This document shows positions 1 to 5,805 of a DNA stretch of 6,504 nt, in pieces. The number at the start of each line of letters is the position of its first letter. Position 1 is the stretch's first letter. Where the stretch lies: positions 1 to 6,504 of the forward strand of contig CAZICK010000131.1 in assembly GCA_964537505.1 (NCBI GenBank), given 5' to 3'. Position numbers and translations under genes: made by a program. Under the pieces are notes generated by a model. The model was not told the DNA's origin. It did not search any database and was given only the letters and a program-made list of their open reading frames with translations. This DNA comes from DAINBT01 sp036732785. GTDB lineage: Bacteria; Planctomycetota; Phycisphaerae; Sedimentisphaerales; SM23-30.

Positions 1-21
1 GAAATTTTCAACACTCAGCAT
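1..21 (-). CDS. Possible 5' end of a downstream gene, cut by the window edge
   Basis: An ATG on the minus strand at 21-19 opens a frame of seven codons (MLSVENF) that runs off the left edge. It lies 30 bases after the stop of the glycosyltransferase and on the same strand, so it could be the next gene of a shared operon. The upstream sequence has only a weak purine-rich ribosome-binding site. Seven residues are too few to assign a family. The start resembles the opening of ABC-transporter ATPases, which often sit in polysaccharide clusters, but that is a guess. Confidence 0.25.
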
Positions 22-40
22 CGCTGCCTGAGCAAACTTT

Positions 41-54
41 TGACGCAGGCGTCA
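41..54. repeat. Short inverted repeat at the glycosyltransferase stop codon
   Basis: TGACGC and GCGTCA (41-46 and 49-54) form a perfect 6-base inverted repeat around two bases. It covers the stop codon of the glycosyltransferase gene on the minus strand. No T-run follows on either strand, so it is not a convincing intrinsic terminator. If the small frame at 21-1 is a real gene, the hairpin would lie between two co-transcribed genes and could affect RNA stability. Confidence 0.3.
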
Positions 55-990
55 ACCGTGGATGGCATGAAATTTTTTACGCAGGTGTTCGTAAAGTGCC
101 GTTCCGAGGACCTGGCGCAGGCGAAAACACAGGTGAGGATAACACAGCAAGCTCATGGGGTTCGCCAGGCAGGCTTTGAACAGCAGTCGGCGGGCCTGGC
201 CGGTACAGCCGAGTTGGTACTGGCCAATCGCCTCCTCGACATCCTGGCGGGTGTTGTAGATATGCAGGCAAATCGCGCTCCAGATGGTTTTAGAGAGGTT
301 TTTTTTTCGCAGATGTCTCAAAAGAACCCGCTTTCTCTCTTTTCGAAAAGGTCCATAGCCATGTCCTGTTTTCGATTCGTTGTAGCTTCGGAAGCAGGCG
401 ATGTCCCGCTCTAAATGGTGAATGGCAAAGCGTTCGACGGCCTTTAGGAAAAAGTCATAATCCATTGCGTAGTGGAGAGTTATGTCGAGTGGGCCGCACT
501 GTTCGAAGACCTCCCGTCGAAAGATGGTACCGGGCTGAAAAATGCCTGTTCCGTTGTGCCAGGGGTGAAATAGTCGCCATTTGGTCATGGTTGGGGCGGT
601 GCGGAAGGTGATATTGTCGTGTTCGTCCACAAATACAGTGTTTCCAGATAGTAAGGAGACATGCGGGTTGGCCTGGAAAAGCTCGCAGACCGCCTGGAGT
701 GCTCCTGGGACATAGTAGTCGTCTGAATTGATCCAGGCGATCAAATTGCCACAACTCATTGCGAAGCCTTTGTTTATGGCATCGGATTGCCCCCGGTCCG
801 GTTCGGAAATCCACTTGAGATGTGGATATTGTTTGAGTATGGAAATTGTTTCGTCGGTTGATCCGCCGTCGATGATGATATGCTCTATATTGTGGAGGTT
901 CTGCTCCAGGACACTATCTATTGTGTGTCGAATGAAGCGGCCCTGATTTAATGAAGGTGTTATGACACTAACAGATAACGAGTTTTTCAT
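52..990 (-). CDS. Family 2 (GT-A fold) glycosyltransferase
   Basis: This gene encodes a 312-residue glycosyltransferase expected to move a sugar from a nucleotide-sugar donor onto a growing glycan, probably in surface polysaccharide synthesis at the inner face of the membrane. It starts with the typical beta strand VSVITPSLNQGRF (residues 7-19). Further family signatures are IIIDGGSTDET (38-48), SEPDRGQSDAINKGF (62-76), the metal-binding NSDD (88-91), FQPGTIFRR (151-159) and the YAMDYDFFLK motif (174-183) usual in this subgroup. The last 100 residues are basic and probably helical. I see no signal peptide or clear membrane segment. The length is normal and the frame is intact. The ATG directly precedes the conserved first strand, so the start is reasonable although its ribosome-binding site is weak. 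Donor and acceptor cannot be predicted. It is transcribed away from the ATPase-protease operon and is probably unrelated to it. Confidence 0.93.
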   Translation of the reverse strand: MKNSLSVSVITPSLNQGRFIRHTIDSVLEQNLHNIEHIIIDGGSTDETISILKQYPHLKWISEPDRGQSDAINKGFAMSCGNLIAWINSDDYYVPGALQAVCELFQANPHVSLLSGNTVFVDEHDNITFRTAPTMTKWRLFHPWHNGTGIFQPGTIFRREVFEQCGPLDITLHYAMDYDFFLKAVERFAIHHLERDIACFRSYNESKTGHGYGPFRKERKRVLLRHLRKKNLSKTIWSAICLHIYNTRQDVEEAIGQYQLGCTGQARRLLFKACLANPMSLLCYPHLCFRLRQVLGTALYEHLRKKFHAIHG

Positions 991-1323
991 GTTCCGGCTG
1001 ACTCTTATATCAATGGAAACTGTTTGTGGTGTTCGATAACCTTTTGGTATTACTGGAGATACGCATTTGTCTGCCCAGGTTTTGTGAATGTGGATTTTTA
1101 CGCGGTCAAGTCAGCTATCGAGACTCCGTCCCTGTGAGGTTTCGCGGAGGTGTCAATGTAACCTCTTGAATTGCAGACAGTTACGTAGTTTCATGTGGTA
1201 TAGCGGTAGCTGAATCTGCTGCTGACTTACCAAGGTTATCGACGTAATTGGCGATTATCCGCCGATTATATCGATTTTTTTCGACCAGAAGGCCTTACTC
1301 AGTTGAATTTTGCGAGACCGGCG
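991..1323. other. Gene-free stretch upstream of the glycosyltransferase
   Basis: No open frame with recognisable protein character lies here on either strand. The stretch should hold the promoter of the minus-strand glycosyltransferase, but I see no good -35/-10 pair. It contains an inverted repeat GAGGT/ACCTC (1147-1151 and 1161-1165) around GTCAATGTA, which resembles the first unit of the repeat block that begins at 1324. It also has three short words, TTACTGGAGAT (1050-1060), CATTTGT (1064-1070) and GGATTTTTACGC (1092-1103), that reappear in the same order at 5693-5760 on the far side of the operon. The T-run at about 1272-1281 follows a GGCG/CGCC pair but does not make a well-formed terminator. 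Confidence 0.5.
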
Positions 1324-1427
1324 GGTGGGAGAATTGATGTAACTCCTTATTTTTCGTTATGGGGAATTTGTTGTAAGTGCTTATTTTGTGTTGGTGGAAT
1401 TGATGTAAGTGCTTATTTTTGCGTAAC
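1324..1427. repeat. Three degenerate tandem repeats (TGTAAGTGCTTATTTT type)
   Basis: Three consecutive units of 32-37 bases begin at 1324, 1361 and 1393. Each has a G-rich start, then a TTGATGTAA- or TTGTTGTAAG-like core, then CTTATTTT, then a short tail. Units two and three share GTAAGTGCTTATTTT; unit one has GTAACTCCTTATTTT. The units are too short and too similar throughout to be a CRISPR array, because no distinct spacers exist. Multiple short repeats of this sort occur at the ends of some insertion sequences, the IS21 family among them, so this may be an element remnant. No transposase gene accompanies it. Confidence 0.6.
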
Positions 1428-1470
1428 GATTATAACGATTAGGCAAGATGGGTAAGAAAAAACTGCGAAA
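1415..1470 (+). repeat. Left copy of an outer flanking repeat
   Basis: The 13 bases ATTTTTGCGTAAC (1415-1427) and a downstream block (1450-1470) that starts GGGTAA, continues with A-rich sequence and ends CTGCGAAA both recur at 5806-5818 and 5840-5858, in the same order and orientation. The spacers are 22 and 21 bases and are not conserved. In this copy the spacer carries a 9-base tandem duplication, AACGATTAT then AACGATTAG (1425-1442). The pair encloses the ATPase-protease operon. It may be a dispersed repeat of the genome or a trace of a duplicated insertion boundary. Confidence 0.6.
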
Positions 1471-1494
1471 TTCGGCGAAATTTGGATGAATTCT

Positions 1495-1582
1495 GATGAA
1501 AAGTGATGTGGTTTGCAGGCACTTTGCACTATGTTTGTATCTACTTTATACTATGTTTGTACTATGTTTTGATGAAAAGTGA
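1495..1582. repeat. 76-base segment bounded by a 12-base direct repeat, with internal ACTATGTTTGTA copies
   Basis: GATGAAAAGTGA occurs at 1495-1506 and again at 1571-1582. Between the copies, ACTATGTTTGTA occurs at 1528-1539 and 1550-1561, followed directly by a third partial copy, ACTATGTTTTG, at 1561-1571. This is low-complexity expansion by slippage or local duplication. I see no coding signal in it. Confidence 0.6.
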
Positions 1583-1654
1583 ATGGGGGAATGGGAAAGA
1601 TAGGGGAGATGGGGAAGATAGGGGAAAAAGGCGAGAAAATGGGGGAAGGACGGA

Positions 1655-1680
1655 GGGGTCGGGGGTCAGGGGTCGGGGGG
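1655..1680 (+). other. Predicted G-quadruplex motif
   Basis: Four G-runs of 4, 5, 4 and 6 bases are separated by loops TC, TCA and TC. This satisfies the four-tetrad quadruplex pattern with very short loops. A second, looser three-tetrad motif lies at 1585-1624, with runs of 3-5 G and loops of 3-7 bases. Both lie more than 500 bases upstream of the ietA start, so a direct effect on its promoter is not implied. Confidence 0.6.
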
Positions 1681-1687
1681 CGGAAGA

Positions 1688-1717
1688 AGGCACGAGGCAC
1701 TAGGCACGAGGCACTAG
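1688..1717 (+). repeat. Tandem heptamer AGGCACN, four copies
   Basis: A perfect 14-base unit, AGGCACGAGGCACT, occurs twice in tandem (1688-1701 and 1702-1715) and is followed by AG. Each unit is itself two heptamers that differ only in the last base. It looks like a small minisatellite made by slippage within the purine-rich tract. Confidence 0.8.
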
Positions 1718-1983
1718 TAAGAGAGAAGAAGGAAGAAGGAAGAGGGCGGACCACCTGGGGGAAGGGAAGAAGTCAGATTTAAGATTTAAGAAGAAAAGAG
1801 GGCGGAGTTGGAAGGGGCCGAACTTGGAGGGGAGGGCGGCAGTGATGGAGGATATAGCTGATCAATGCCTGCAGCCGGAGCCCTGGGTTTCAAAAACATC
1901 CTTGAACACAGGCAAGAAAATAGGCATAATGAACAAAGGTGGTTGTTTTGTGGCTGGTTGTGTTGACGGACTGAACAGAAAAA
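1718..1983. other. Gene-free stretch between the heptamer repeat and the inner direct repeat
   Basis: The purine-rich character continues to about 1840 and then gives way to ordinary mixed sequence. A 62-codon frame at 1824-2012 has no recognisable family, begins inside the purine-rich tract and ends inside the direct-repeat copy, so I do not call it as a gene. TTGACG at 1963-1968 resembles a -35 box but has no -10 box at the right distance. Confidence 0.45.
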
Positions 1984-2016
1984 TCAGGTTCCAAGGGCCT
2001 AGAACCAAATAGGGTT
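1984..2016 (+). repeat. Inner direct repeat, left copy (upstream of ietA)
   Basis: The core at 1992-2013 reads CAAGGGCCT, then A, then GAACCAAATAGG. It matches 5656-5677 at 21 of 22 positions; the other copy has G in place of the single A. The similarity extends outward, with TCAGG on the left (1984-1988, with three extra bases TTC here) and GTT on the right. Within this copy, GGTTC (1987-1991) and GAACC (2002-2006) form an inverted repeat. The copy ends 175 bases before the ietA start codon, so the interval between repeats includes the ietA promoter and both genes. A match this long is not expected by chance in 6.5 kb. Confidence 0.85.
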
Positions 2017-2151
2017 ATGTAAGAATTTGTAGTGAGGTAAATATTTTATGGTCATTTCGCGCACAAATTTACTCGTAAGTGCCTAAAAGAGATATGATGT
2101 TTTTTGAGGTTTCAATAGCGTTATTGCCGAAAATAATGGAGGCAAGAAGGC

Positions 2152-2157
2152 TATAAT
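2152..2157 (+). promoter_or_regulatory. Candidate -10 box for the ietA-ietS operon
   Basis: A perfect TATAAT sits 34 bases before the ietA ATG, which would give a leader of roughly 28 bases. A convincing -35 partner is missing: TTGCCG at 2124-2129 leaves a 22-base spacer, which is too long, and there is no TG extension. Either an activator helps or the promoter is weak. A second possible -10, TATGAT at 2093-2098, also lacks a good -35. No clear operator palindrome is visible between 2017 and 2191. Confidence 0.4.
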
Positions 2158-2191
2158 ATATTGCTGAACAATAATCTGATGGGGCGATGCA

Positions 2192-3151
2192 ATGGCGACG
2201 GCGGAACAATTGAAAACATTAATAAAGTCGCATTTTGACAGCGATTCGGAACGGTTTTCGACGATAGCTTTGCAGATTGCGGCGCATGAGGCCAGGCAAG
2301 GTCATGGCGGTATTGCGCATGAGATACGCATACTGATTGACAATATTCGTAATAAGCCGGTCAGAATAACATTTCATCGTGAACTTGAAGACCTTGTGCT
2401 GGTAACAGAACCGCAGCACCGTCTGAATGAATTGGTGACATCTGATTCCATAAAAACAAGGATCAGGCGGGTTTTAACGGAATACCATCAACAACATAAA
2501 CTTAAAAAGTATGGTTTGCCCCATCGTCGCAAGATATTACTTGCAGGCCCACCGGGCACGGGAAAGACCATGACTGCTTCGATAATCGCCAAACAACTCG
2601 ATTTGCCGTTTTATACTATTTTGATGGATAAGTTGGTCACAAAATATATGGGCGAGACCAGCGCAAAACTGCGCCAGATATTTGATCTTATCCAGAGGCA
2701 GGAGGGGGTATATCTGTTTGATGAGTTCGATGCCATTGGAGGGGAGCGGGGACGAGACAATGATGTCGGCGAAATGCGGCGAGTCTTGAACGCGTTCCTG
2801 CAGTTTATCGAAAAGGATAGATCGGACAGTCTGATTATTGCCGCTACGAACAACCTGACTTTACTTGACCAAGCACTGTTCAGGAGGTTTGACGATGTTC
2901 TACATTATGAACTGCCAAATCTTAAAGAGGCGATCGTGCTTATTAATAACAGACTTGGCGCTTTTAAGGGACGATTTTCGACTGAAAAAGTTGCCGTTCA
3001 GACTGCCGATCTCAGTCATTCTGAAATTGCCCAGGCCTGCGACGACGCCATCAAAGAAACAATACTGGCGGACAGAGAGAAGGTTACCAAAGATATTATT
3101 TTGGCGATGTTCAAGGACAGGCACGATGCTTACGGCAACAGGAGGAGCTAA
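2192..3151 (+). CDS. ietA: AAA family ATPase of the IetA type, partner of the subtilase
   Basis: This 319-residue cytoplasmic AAA ATPase is the first gene of a two-gene operon. Residues 1-80 form the N-terminal domain typical of these protease-paired ATPases (AHEARQGHGG at 31-40). The ATPase core shows Walker A GPPGTGKT (119-126), the pore-loop motif KYMG (151-154), Walker B YLFDEFD (174-180, catalytic Glu178), sensor 1 AATN (217-220), Arg-finger region LFRRFDD (229-235) and a helical lid around LSHSEIAQACDDA (274-286). The aromatic pore loop is what threading ATPases use to pull on polypeptide. In the described IetAS locus of an Agrobacterium Ti plasmid, the ATPase acts as the antitoxin-like partner of the protease, and the pair also gives phage defence. 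The chosen ATG follows a modest GGGG purine run; nearby ATGs at 2179 and 2187 are out of frame. The frame is intact and of normal length. Whether it unfolds substrates, restrains the protease or senses infection cannot be told from sequence. Confidence 0.92.
   Translation: MATAEQLKTLIKSHFDSDSERFSTIALQIAAHEARQGHGGIAHEIRILIDNIRNKPVRITFHRELEDLVLVTEPQHRLNELVTSDSIKTRIRRVLTEYHQQHKLKKYGLPHRRKILLAGPPGTGKTMTASIIAKQLDLPFYTILMDKLVTKYMGETSAKLRQIFDLIQRQEGVYLFDEFDAIGGERGRDNDVGEMRRVLNAFLQFIEKDRSDSLIIAATNNLTLLDQALFRRFDDVLHYELPNLKEAIVLINNRLGAFKGRFSTEKVAVQTADLSHSEIAQACDDAIKETILADREKVTKDIILAMFKDRHDAYGNRRS
3140..3147 (+). promoter_or_regulatory. Ribosome-binding site of ietS inside the end of ietA
   Basis: AGGAGGAG is a near-perfect Shine-Dalgarno sequence 10-12 bases before the ietS ATG. 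It is made of the last codons of ietA (Arg-Arg-Ser). The ietA stop and the ietS start are separated by only six bases. Ribosomes finishing ietA would therefore load on ietS, tying the protease level to that of its partner. The site is much stronger than the one in front of ietA. Confidence 0.8.
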
Positions 3152-3157
3152 TAAGGA

Positions 3158-5650
3158 ATGGCTCAGAAAAAGCGTCCTCATATATTTTTAACCGATAGGG
3201 CTGAATCGTCTGAATATACGCCACCATGCAGAATAGGCAGGGACCCGTGTATTCCACCGAGAGATCGCCGAGAGCAAAGTCAAAGATTGCAGCGTCAGTT
3301 TGAAAATGCCTGGAAAAACGCAAAAAAGACCGCAGAGGAAAGAACTGCCGTATCGGTTCCCACTAAGACCGGAGTTTATCTAGAATTCCAAAGTCAAGCT
3401 AAGGCCGACCTGGTAACAAAAAGCCTTGAAAATATACGTTCCGGCGGCATAAGGTTGTTGAATGTAAAAGAAGTAGAACAAGACGATGGCAAGGTAATTG
3501 TCGCTACCGTTTATGTGCCGGCTAATAAAGAAGGACATTTTTTAAAAAAAATTAAGCAATATGCAGAGCAGAAAACCAAAAAAGGCGAACCCAGGAATAA
3601 AAACCTTGTAAACAGCATTGAAGATATACGCCTGGCAGTGCTTGAGTCTTTCTGGCAGGATCCACTGGAATATATGCCGGGTAAAACTGCCAGGTGGTGT
3701 GAAGTTTGGCTACGTACCGGAGTTGATTTAGAGCAAGCCGAACAGACGATTGATGCTTTCAAGTCTCTTTGTGACGAACTTGCCATCCAATACCAAAATG
3801 ACACTCTTGTTTTCCCTGAGAGAGCGGTGATTCTGGTACTGGCTGACAACGCGATCTTGAACAATTTAATCGAATCAAGCGATAGTATTGCGGAATTTCG
3901 TGTTGCTAAAGAAACCGCAGGGTTTTGGGTTGGACTTGCGCCTTCGGAACAAGCCAATTGGGTTGAAGACTTAAGGAGTCGTCTCAAAGTTAATGCGGAT
4001 GCCAAAGTAGCTGTTACGATTCTTGATACGGGCGTTAACAATGGCCATGAATTACTGAGCACCGTCCTTCATGATGATGACTGCCATACACACAATCAAG
4101 CCTGGGGAACGGAAGATCATGATGGACACGGCACAAATATGGCGGGACTCGTAATATATGGGAATTTACAAAAAGAGCTCGAACACTCCGGTCAAGTCGA
4201 GATCAACCACAAGCTCGAATCGGTCAAAATTTTGTCGCCACAAAATGATAGTGATCCCGAAATATGGGGAGCAATAACTCAGCAGGCTATCAGTCGGGTT
4301 GAAATACAAAACCCGGCTATTACCCATGTAGGCTGTATGGCAGTTACTTCTGCCTATGAAACTGACAGAGGCAGGCCCTCGTCATGGTCGGCGGCGATTG
4401 ATTCTATAACGTCGGGTGATTTAGACGGCAATCAAAGGCTTTTTGTTGTTTCAGCCGGAAATGTTGGAGAAGAGTCCGATTATAAAGCTTACCCTGCTTC
4501 CAATCAAACAAAGTCAGTTGAGAGTCCCGCACAATCCTGGAATGCGCTAACTGTGGGGGCTTTTACTGAAAAAACTCAAATCACCGACCCAGACTGTAAG
4601 AACCATGAGATACTCGCTCCTGCCGGTGGCTTGTCGCCATACAGTACAACCTCTTTGATATGGGATCAGAGGAAGTGGCCATACAAACCTGATATTGTTA
4701 TGGAAGGCGGCAACCGTTCTAAATCACCAGAAGGTTTTACCGGCAACCATGAAGATTTATCGCTCCTGACAACTCATCATAAACCAATGGAACGTCAATT
4801 TGAGATAATGAGTGGTACAAGCCCGGCAACCGCTCAGGCTGCCTGGATGGCGGCACAAATACAAGCTGCTTACCCCAAGGCCTGGCCGGAAACAGTGCGA
4901 GGTCTCATGGTGCATTCCGCCGAATGGACGGATGCAATGATTGGGCAGCTTGGTATCGATATGGATCGTAAAGACGATGTCGCAAAGTTACTCAGATATG
5001 GCGGGTATGGCGTACCGAATATTGAGAAAGCGATGTCATGTGCAAATAACAGCCTGACCTTAATCGCACAGGAATATATTCAGCCTTTCGATAAGAAATC
5101 ATCTGGGGTATACCGCACTAAGGATATGCATATCCACAGGCTGCCATGGCCCAAAGATGTTTTGCTTGAGTTGGGTGAAATTCAGGTGCGATTACGAATA
5201 ACCCTGTCTTATTTCATAGAACCCGGACCTGGCGAACTAGGCCGGAAAGATCGTTATCGTTATGCTTCACATGCCTTACGCTTTGATCTTAATGCTACAG
5301 GCGAACAAGAGGAAGATTTCTTAAGAAGATTAAATCAGGCAGCAAGAGACGAGGAATATGACAGCAATATCGCTCCCGGAAGCGATAGCGACCGCTGGTT
5401 GATAGGGAGTAGGAATAGAACATTAGGATCGATTCATTCTGATATCTGGGAAGGTAATGCTGCTGATATCGCCGCCTGTAATTTGATTGGAGTTTATCCC
5501 GTTATTGGCTGGTGGCGAGAAAGACATCACCTTGAAAGATGGAACAAAAAAACGCGCTATTCTATGATCGTTTCTTTGCATACACCTGAACAGAATGTAG
5601 ATTTATATACCCCAGTTGCCATTCAGTTGCAAATTCCTATTACGATCTAA
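3158..5650 (+). CDS. ietS: Cytoplasmic subtilisin-like serine protease (peptidase S8) of the IetS type
   Basis: This 830-residue serine protease is the partner of the ATPase six bases upstream. The S8 catalytic domain spans about residues 281-590. It has all four catalytic elements: Asp290 in ILDTG, His324 in HDGHGT, oxyanion Asn435 in SAGN and nucleophile Ser555 in MSGTSPA. There is no signal peptide or membrane segment, so it should act inside the cell, unlike most secreted subtilases. The 280-residue N-terminal region begins with RPHIFL and includes a conserved-looking block, FPERAV through AEFRVAKETAGF (219-256); it may inhibit, fold or dock the protease. The C-terminal part (about 640-830) looks beta-rich and carries family-type motifs GSIHSDIW (757-764) and YPVIGWWRE (780-788). 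In the described IetAS locus the protease is the toxin-like component, held in check by the ATPase. The frame is intact with no missing residue. Cellular or phage substrates are unknown. Confidence 0.93.
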   Translation: MAQKKRPHIFLTDRAESSEYTPPCRIGRDPCIPPRDRREQSQRLQRQFENAWKNAKKTAEERTAVSVPTKTGVYLEFQSQAKADLVTKSLENIRSGGIRLLNVKEVEQDDGKVIVATVYVPANKEGHFLKKIKQYAEQKTKKGEPRNKNLVNSIEDIRLAVLESFWQDPLEYMPGKTARWCEVWLRTGVDLEQAEQTIDAFKSLCDELAIQYQNDTLVFPERAVILVLADNAILNNLIESSDSIAEFRVAKETAGFWVGLAPSEQANWVEDLRSRLKVNADAKVAVTILDTGVNNGHELLSTVLHDDDCHTHNQAWGTEDHDGHGTNMAGLVIYGNLQKELEHSGQVEINHKLESVKILSPQNDSDPEIWGAITQQAISRVEIQNPAITHVGCMAVTSAYETDRGRPSSWSAAIDSITSGDLDGNQRLFVVSAGNVGEESDYKAYPASNQTKSVESPAQSWNALTVGAFTEKTQITDPDCKNHEILAPAGGLSPYSTTSLIWDQRKWPYKPDIVMEGGNRSKSPEGFTGNHEDLSLLTTHHKPMERQFEIMSGTSPATAQAAWMAAQIQAAYPKAWPETVRGLMVHSAEWTDAMIGQLGIDMDRKDDVAKLLRYGGYGVPNIEKAMSCANNSLTLIAQEYIQPFDKKSSGVYRTKDMHIHRLPWPKDVLLELGEIQVRLRITLSYFIEPGPGELGRKDRYRYASHALRFDLNATGEQEEDFLRRLNQAARDEEYDSNIAPGSDSDRWLIGSRNRTLGSIHSDIWEGNAADIAACNLIGVYPVIGWWRERHHLERWNKKTRYSMIVSLHTPEQNVDLYTPVAIQLQIPITI

Positions 5651-5679
5651 TCAGGCAAGGGCCTGGAACCAAATAGGTT
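5651..5679 (+). repeat. Inner direct repeat, right copy (directly after ietS)
   Basis: The core at 5656-5677 reads CAAGGGCCT, then G, then GAACCAAATAGG, and matches 1992-2013 at 21 of 22 positions. TCAGG precedes it and GTT follows, as in the left copy. It begins on the base after the ietS stop codon. CAGGC (5652-5656) and GCCTG (5661-5665) can form a 5-base stem with an AAGG loop, but no T-run follows, so it is not an intrinsic terminator. Together the two copies delimit a segment of about 3.65 kb that contains the promoter region, ietA, ietS and one repeat. Confidence 0.85.
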
Positions 5680-5748
5680 GAACATTCAAATTTTACTGGA
5701 GATTCTATGATGACTTTGCGCAATATCTCATTTGTAAAGAACTAAAGG

Positions 5749-5805
5749 GGATTTTTACGCTTGGATATTGGTTTTTGACGCCAACACCAAAGCATGTAAA
5801 AATCC
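5749..5805. repeat. Long imperfect hairpin downstream of ietS
   Basis: GGATTTTTAC (5749-5758) is perfectly complementary to GTAAAAATCC (5796-5805). Pairing continues inward through GC/GC, TT/AA, GG/CC and TTGG/CCAA with small bulges, giving about 20 base pairs around a 9-base loop (5772-5780). ATTTTT follows the right arm, so it could end transcription of the operon despite its AT-rich stem base. Equally, it could be a small inverted-repeat element: the outer 12 bases of the left arm recur at 1092-1103. The hairpin lies 98 bases beyond the ietS stop. Confidence 0.7.

Larger units (their letters stand above)
1585..1840 (+). repeat. Purine-rich low-complexity tract
   Basis: For about 250 bases the plus strand is overwhelmingly G and A, with runs of three to six G separated by A-rich spacers. 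Short direct repeats include GATAGGGGA-type units at 1601-1625 and GATTTAA twice at 1776-1789. Several open frames cross it on both strands, but they translate to Gly/Arg/Glu-rich or Pro/Ser/Phe-rich composition and have no domain character, so I do not call a gene. The strand asymmetry could favour triplex, R-loop or quadruplex structures. It is unlike the coding DNA on either side. Confidence 0.75.

Noticed and set aside
40..414. A 124-codon plus-strand frame opposite the glycosyltransferase
   Set aside because: It is antisense to a clear glycosyltransferase and shows no independent coding evidence.
1004..1009. Minus-strand -10 box (TATAAG) for the glycosyltransferase
   Set aside because: It would leave a leader of only about seven bases and has no -35 partner.
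1324..1427. CRISPR array
   Set aside because: There are only three units, they are degenerate along their whole length, and no unique spacers or cas genes are present.
1503..1782. Overlapping frames on both strands across the purine-rich tract
   Set aside because: They translate to Gly/Arg/Glu-rich or Pro/Phe/Ser-rich low-complexity peptides that merely reflect base composition.
1824..2012. A 62-codon plus-strand frame ending inside the left direct-repeat copy
   Set aside because: No recognisable family, it starts in low-complexity DNA, and its stop lies within a repeat. The frame is probably accidental, although a tiny gene cannot be fully excluded.
3511..4062. A 183-codon minus-strand frame opposite the protease gene
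   Set aside because: It lies wholly opposite a well-supported coding region and its protein has no family features.
5651..5666. Intrinsic terminator directly after ietS
   Set aside because: The stem is only five base pairs and no T-run follows.
5644..5683. Integron attC site, because ietS is followed by a repeat and a GTTGAAC that fits the core-site pattern
   Set aside because: No matching complementary RYYYAAC box lies at attC distance, the left copy lacks the core site, and no integron integrase is present.
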